From assembly GCF_010671565.1 (NCBI RefSeq), contig NZ_JAABOQ010000002.1, positions 372,001 to 436,000 on the forward strand: a DNA stretch of 64,000 bases, written 5' to 3'. This stretch comes from Spongiivirga citrea (GTDB lineage Bacteria > Bacteroidota > Bacteroidia > Flavobacteriales > Flavobacteriaceae). A program made the translations under genes and the position numbers. How positions within the stretch are numbered: position 1 is the first letter of the stretch; each line of letters opens with the position of its first letter. Below are positions 60,174-64,000 of the stretch, one piece after another. The notes under the pieces are model-generated. The model saw nothing but the letters and a program-made list of their open reading frames with translations, did no database searches and was not told the origin of the DNA.

Positions 60174-63020
60174 TTGATTAAAAATCTTCTTACATATAGT
60201 GTTGCGATATCTGCATTGCTTCAATTCAGCCAATCATTAGGCGCTCAACATCAATATAAAATTGATGCGAGTCTTGATGTAGAAACAAAAATGATATCCA
60301 TTAATCAAGAAATTGATTATAAAAACACAAGTCAGGATACATTAAATGCCATTTATCTCAACGACTGGCCGAATTCATATTCAAGCCCAGACACACCTTT
60401 GACACAGTATATGGGCGAGGAATTTGATCGTTCGCTGCACCTTTCTAAAAAAAGGGACAAAGGATTTACAAAAATCATCGGATTAAGCGACAATACCTTT
60501 CGTTTTCTTGATTGGGAGCGCCCTGAAGAACAACCGGATATTATTAGGGTTCAGCTCAAATCTCCCATTTATCCTGGCGCGACTTATAAGCTCCGACTGA
60601 CGTACGAGGTGAAAGTACCTCACGATAAATTCACTCGCTATGGTGTAGATAATGATGACCACTATAAATTGCAATTTTGGTATATAAGTGCAACTACATA
60701 TGCTAATAAAAAATGGGCTACATATAGCAACAAGAATTTAGATGATATGTTCCTGCTGCCTTCATCTTATAACATCAATTTTAAGGTACCTAAACCTTAT
60801 CAACTAATTACGGACCTAGATGTTGACCAGAGGATTGACGAGGCCAACAATACCGTCTATACATTAAGTGGTTATAACCGCATTCAAATACCCTTATTCT
60901 TTAATAAGGATTTCTCATTCAATATATTTAATACGACAGATGTTAGCATCATAACAGACCTGAAAGATCGAGGTGTCACTATGGAGCGCAAAAATGTGCT
61001 TATGCAGCGTGTGGTTGATTTTATGAATACTCGACTCGGCGATTATCCATTTAAAAAAGTCTTAATATCTGAGGTTTATTATAGAAAAAATCCAGTGTAT
61101 GGCCTGAATCAACTTCCTACCTTTATAAGTCCTTTCCCCAATGACTTTTTATATGAAATTAAGTTATTGAAAGCCGCTTTAGGCAAGTATATTGACAATA
61201 CACTTGGTGTTGATCCGCGCAAAGAAAAATGGGTTACCGATGCGTTGCAGTACTACCTGTTAATGCAATATTTAAATGAGAATTATCCTGATGAAAAAGT
61301 ATTAGGAAAGCTTTCACAAATATGGGGAGTACGAAGTTATAAGTTAGCACAAATGAAGTTTAATGAGGCTTACCCATTACTTTATATGTTTATGGCGAGA
61401 AAAAATTTAGACCAGCCATTAACTACTTCTAAAGATTCGCTTATAAAATTCAACTATCAAATAGGAAATAAGTATAAATCTGGTTTAGGCCTTATTTACT
61501 TAGATGACTACTTAAACAACAGTCAAGTAGATACATTTATAAAGAAGGTATATACTGACTATCAATCAAAATCTATTACAGGCGCCGATTTTGAAAAAGA
61601 GCTAACCGCCATCGCGACTAAAGACATTCAGTGGTATTTCGATGAATATGTTGCTACCAGAAAAAAAATCGACTACAAGATTAAAAACATCAAAAAACGT
61701 GGGGACTCATTAGATGTACTAATCAAAAATAAAACTGGTTCTAAAGCCCCCATTTCATTGTTTTCGTTGAGAAAAGACTCTGTCATAAACAAGTATTGGT
61801 TTAAAGATATTGATGGTAAAGAGGTGGTAACTATCCCAAATGAGGAAGCCACCAAGTTAGTACTCAATTATGATAAAACAGTTCCAGAATTAAACAAAAG
61901 AGATAATTGGAAATCATTAGGAGGGTTATTCTCGAATAACAAAAAATTGAGTTTTAAATTCTTTAAAGACGCTGAAGATCCTGACAAAACTCAGATCTTT
62001 TATGTTCCCGAAATCGCCTTTAATGTATATGATGGATTATCACCAGGAATGCGCTTTTATAATAAGCCATTTTTAACGAGACCTTTTGTTTATGATATTG
62101 TCCCCACTTACAGTACAAAGGAAAAAGCATTAATAGGACGGGCAAAACTTCAATACAACCAGTATTTACAAGAGGGAGATTTATTTAAAATAGACTATCG
62201 ATTTAATGTAAGAAGGTTCCACTACGCCCCTTCCCTATTTTTTACCAGTATTACACCATCTGTAAGTTTTAACTTTAGAACCGATGATTTCAGAAACAAT
62301 AAGCGAGAAGCCATCTTTTTCCGTTTTGTAAACATTTTGAGGGATCGAGATGCGTCTGAGCTCTCACTAGAAGCCGATCCTGATTATAGTGTATTCAATG
62401 CACGTTTTATACAATCATCTCCAGGAGCTATTAATTTTAAATCTTGGTTTGCCGATTTTCAAGTAGCTAGCCAATTTTCGAAAGTTTCATTTAATTATGA
62501 ATACAGAAGACTATTTACAAATAATCGACAGGTAACACTGCGGCTGTTCGCTGGAAAGTTTCTGTATAATGATTCACAGGCTGCAAGCGGAGATTTTTTC
62601 AGTTTTGCACTGGATAGACCAACAGATTATTTATTCGATTTTGATTACTTAGGGCGATCAGAAAGCTCAGGTTTGGTAAGTCAGCAGTTCATTGCCGCTG
62701 AAGGTGGTTTTAAGTCAAAATTAGAACCACGATTTGCTAACGACTGGATTGCGACAGTTAATGCAGGAATCAATCTTTGGAGCTGGATAGAAGTGTATGG
62801 TGATGTTGGTTTTGTAAAAAACAAATCACTCCCTACTCAATTTGTTTATGATAGTGGTATTCGTCTAAATCTTGTCCCAGATTATTTCGAAATATATCTT
62901 CCGGTATACTCAAAACTTGGTTGGGAAATAGGACAATCGTCTTATCCAGAACGTATTCGATTTGTGATTACTTTAAGTCCTAGAGCCTTTACAGGACTAT
63001 TCACTAGAAAGTGGTTTTAA
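60174..63020 (+). CDS. M1-like exported protein with degenerate active site and C-terminal barrel
   Basis: The product (about 948 residues from a TTG at 60174; the ATG at 60114 would overlap the LOG gene and add a longer N-terminal arm) has a signal sequence ending LGAQ. An N-terminal M1-type beta domain follows (about 25-230), then a helical region where M1 enzymes have the catalytic site. There the HExxH is absent (LLKAALGKYI occupies that region) and the W-(N/D)-E-G element reads WVTDALQYYL. The final 350 residues are strand-rich, ending in TRKWF, as in outer-membrane barrels. It is likely catalytically inactive as a peptidase. Function unknown. Confidence 0.7.
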   Translation: MIKNLLTYSVAISALLQFSQSLGAQHQYKIDASLDVETKMISINQEIDYKNTSQDTLNAIYLNDWPNSYSSPDTPLTQYMGEEFDRSLHLSKKRDKGFTKIIGLSDNTFRFLDWERPEEQPDIIRVQLKSPIYPGATYKLRLTYEVKVPHDKFTRYGVDNDDHYKLQFWYISATTYANKKWATYSNKNLDDMFLLPSSYNINFKVPKPYQLITDLDVDQRIDEANNTVYTLSGYNRIQIPLFFNKDFSFNIFNTTDVSIITDLKDRGVTMERKNVLMQRVVDFMNTRLGDYPFKKVLISEVYYRKNPVYGLNQLPTFISPFPNDFLYEIKLLKAALGKYIDNTLGVDPRKEKWVTDALQYYLLMQYLNENYPDEKVLGKLSQIWGVRSYKLAQMKFNEAYPLLYMFMARKNLDQPLTTSKDSLIKFNYQIGNKYKSGLGLIYLDDYLNNSQVDTFIKKVYTDYQSKSITGADFEKELTAIATKDIQWYFDEYVATRKKIDYKIKNIKKRGDSLDVLIKNKTGSKAPISLFSLRKDSVINKYWFKDIDGKEVVTIPNEEATKLVLNYDKTVPELNKRDNWKSLGGLFSNNKKLSFKFFKDAEDPDKTQIFYVPEIAFNVYDGLSPGMRFYNKPFLTRPFVYDIVPTYSTKEKALIGRAKLQYNQYLQEGDLFKIDYRFNVRRFHYAPSLFFTSITPSVSFNFRTDDFRNNKREAIFFRFVNILRDRDASELSLEADPDYSVFNARFIQSSPGAINFKSWFADFQVASQFSKVSFNYEYRRLFTNNRQVTLRLFAGKFLYNDSQAASGDFFSFALDRPTDYLFDFDYLGRSESSGLVSQQFIAAEGGFKSKLEPRFANDWIATVNAGINLWSWIEVYGDVGFVKNKSLPTQFVYDSGIRLNLVPDYFEIYLPVYSKLGWEIGQSSYPERIRFVITLSPRAFTGLFTRKWF

Positions 63021-63134
63021 CGAAATTTATTAACAAATCGGCAACGAAAAGTTAATTTTTCAATTTATATTGATTAATTCGCAATTATTTAATCCATTGA
63101 CTAATTATTTTCTAATTATTTAAGAATTAAGAAC

Positions 63135-63165
63135 TTGCTATTGGTCTTGTTTTTAGCTACCTTTG
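63135..63165 (+). promoter_or_regulatory. promoter of the E1 dehydrogenase gene
   Basis: TTG (63135-63137), a 20-nt spacer and TACCTTTG (63158-63165), 24 nt upstream of the ATG, match the Bacteroidota consensus well. Confidence 0.65.
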
Positions 63166-63189
63166 TAATCTCTTTTTTAAGGATAACTT

Positions 63190-64000
63190 ATGCAAACAAA
63201 TACCGATACGAACTCAGCAATTTCATTTGAAGATTTCAAAATTCAAGTAATCAATGATTACAAGATTGCCGTTACTAGTAGAGAGTGTAGTTTGCTCGGT
63301 CGGCGTGAGGTTTTGACTGGAAAAGCGAAATTTGGGATTTTTGGAGGTGGTAAAGAGTTGCCGCAATTGGCTATGGCCAAGGTATTTGCTAATGGTGATT
63401 TTAGATCCGGTTATTATCGTGATCAAACCTTTATGATGGCAATTAATGGTCTTACCATTGAACAATTTTTCGCGGGATTATATGCCCATGTTGATATTGA
63501 GATTGAACCTATGTCCGCTGGTCGCCAAATGGGTGGTCATTTCGTTACACATAGTCTTAATGAAGACGGAAGCTGGAAAAACCTTACCCAACAAAAAAAT
63601 TCTAGTGCTGACATCTCTCCTACCGCTGCGCAAATGCCTAGATTATTGGGTTTAGCACAGGCATCTAAAGTATATCGAAATTTAAAAGATATTGATAGCG
63701 AAAAGTTTTCTGTGAATGGCAACGAAGTTGCTTGGGGAACTATCGGAAATGCTAGTACAAGTGAAGGTTTATTTTTTGAAACTATCAATGCAGCTGGCGT
63801 TCTACAAGTACCTATGGTAGTAAGTGTTTGGGATGATGAATACGGAATTTCAGTACATGCAAAGCATCAAACAACTAAAGAAAATATATCAGAGATATTA
63901 AAAGGTTTTCAGCGTGATGAAAACGGAAATGGATATGAAATACTTCGAGTTAATGGCTGGGATTATCCTGAATTAGTAGCTACATATCAGGAAGCATCAA
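63190..64000 (+). CDS. 2-oxo acid dehydrogenase E1 component, alpha/beta fusion (5' part)
   Basis: The open frame runs off the window edge after 270 codons. The translated part matches the alpha portion of the fused E1 of Bacteroidota: GIFGGGKELPQLAMAKVFANGDFRSGYYRDQ, GLTIEQFFAGLYAH, GGHFVTHSLNEDGSW and the TPP-binding segment GNASTSEGLFFETINAAG..SVWDDEYGIS. The full gene should be about 800 codons and also encode the beta portion. It makes acyl-CoA from a 2-oxo acid with E2/E3; branched-chain oxo acids or pyruvate are possible. Start at the ATG at 63190. Confidence 0.85.
   Translation, partial: MQTNTDTNSAISFEDFKIQVINDYKIAVTSRECSLLGRREVLTGKAKFGIFGGGKELPQLAMAKVFANGDFRSGYYRDQTFMMAINGLTIEQFFAGLYAHVDIEIEPMSAGRQMGGHFVTHSLNEDGSWKNLTQQKNSSADISPTAAQMPRLLGLAQASKVYRNLKDIDSEKFSVNGNEVAWGTIGNASTSEGLFFETINAAGVLQVPMVVSVWDDEYGISVHAKHQTTKENISEILKGFQRDENGNGYEILRVNGWDYPELVATYQEAS

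Noticed and set aside
1-64000. tRNA or rRNA genes, CRISPR arrays, insertion sequences, prophage
   Set aside because: No cloverleaf-like fold with CCA end, repeated spacer array, transposase or phage structural gene was seen in the gaps or among the proteins.

Overview
The window is a piece of a low-GC, densely coded chromosome from the Bacteroidota, most likely a marine member of the Flavobacteriaceae. Pointers to this are the promoter elements of the TAnnTTTG type, the near absence of Shine-Dalgarno sequences at starts, many exported proteins of families typical of the phylum (DUF5916 barrels, head-GIN/DUF2807, DUF4097, DUF4251, DUF5117-type zinc proteases, TonB-receptor-like barrels), a malate:quinone oxidoreductase, and the start of a fused E1 alpha/beta 2-oxo acid dehydrogenase. 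No rRNA, tRNA, CRISPR array, prophage or insertion sequence was seen.

Layout. 1-6.7 kb: cold-shock-domain protein, DUF1456 protein, DUF5916 barrel, a LytS/LytTR two-component pair, a DEAD-box helicase and a VF530 protein. 6.7-11.9 kb: an NAD module. A NAMPT, a nucleoside deoxyribosyltransferase-like protein and a divergent short Prs form one operon; a NrtR-type Nudix repressor and a NadM-like/methyltransferase fusion lie upstream. Three matching palindromes overlap the module's promoters and look like NrtR operators. 12-16.5 kb: exported proteins, an M28 peptidase and an RluE-type pseudouridine synthase. 16.5-25.5 kb: a tight eight-gene minus-strand operon beginning with a GH63 mannosylglycerate-hydrolase-like enzyme, a sodium:solute symporter, glycerate kinase and mannose-6-phosphate isomerase. 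Together these read as a catabolic route for mannosylglycerate (digeneaside, the red-algal osmolyte). A PLP dehydratase/racemase, an SDR, malate:quinone oxidoreductase and a CMD/AhpD-like protein follow.

25.5-34.5 kb: a lipoprotein, a TMEM175-like channel, an exported hydroxypyruvate-isomerase-like protein, an ECF sigma / HEAT-repeat anti-sigma / twin DUF4097 cluster, an SRPBCC-ArsR pair with a doubled operator on its promoter, a repeat-rich OmpA protein and a YegP-like protein. 34.5-47.6 kb: threonine aldolase, a P-loop kinase-like protein, a large zinc protease, prfB with its programmed +1 frameshift, HAD phosphatase, ArsC-like protein, an outer-membrane receptor-like barrel, fumarase and a metallo-beta-lactamase-fold protein. 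47.7-56.4 kb: a minus-strand cluster of mostly unrecognised genes around a classic-clade AAA ATPase (Vps4/katanin-like signatures), a long coiled-coil protein with an acidic tail, and polytopic membrane proteins. This is the best candidate here for an undescribed machine. A 124-bp hairpin repeat sits inside it. 56.6-64 kb: uvrA, a LOG-family protein, a catalytically degenerate M1-like protein with an apparent outer-membrane barrel, and the truncated dehydrogenase gene.

The strongest hypotheses are the mannosylglycerate operon, the NrtR-controlled NAD module (whose Prs/NAMPT pair could make NAD either by the PRPP route or from ADP-ribose) and the AAA/coiled-coil/membrane cluster. All are inferred from reading the sequence; no search or model was run.
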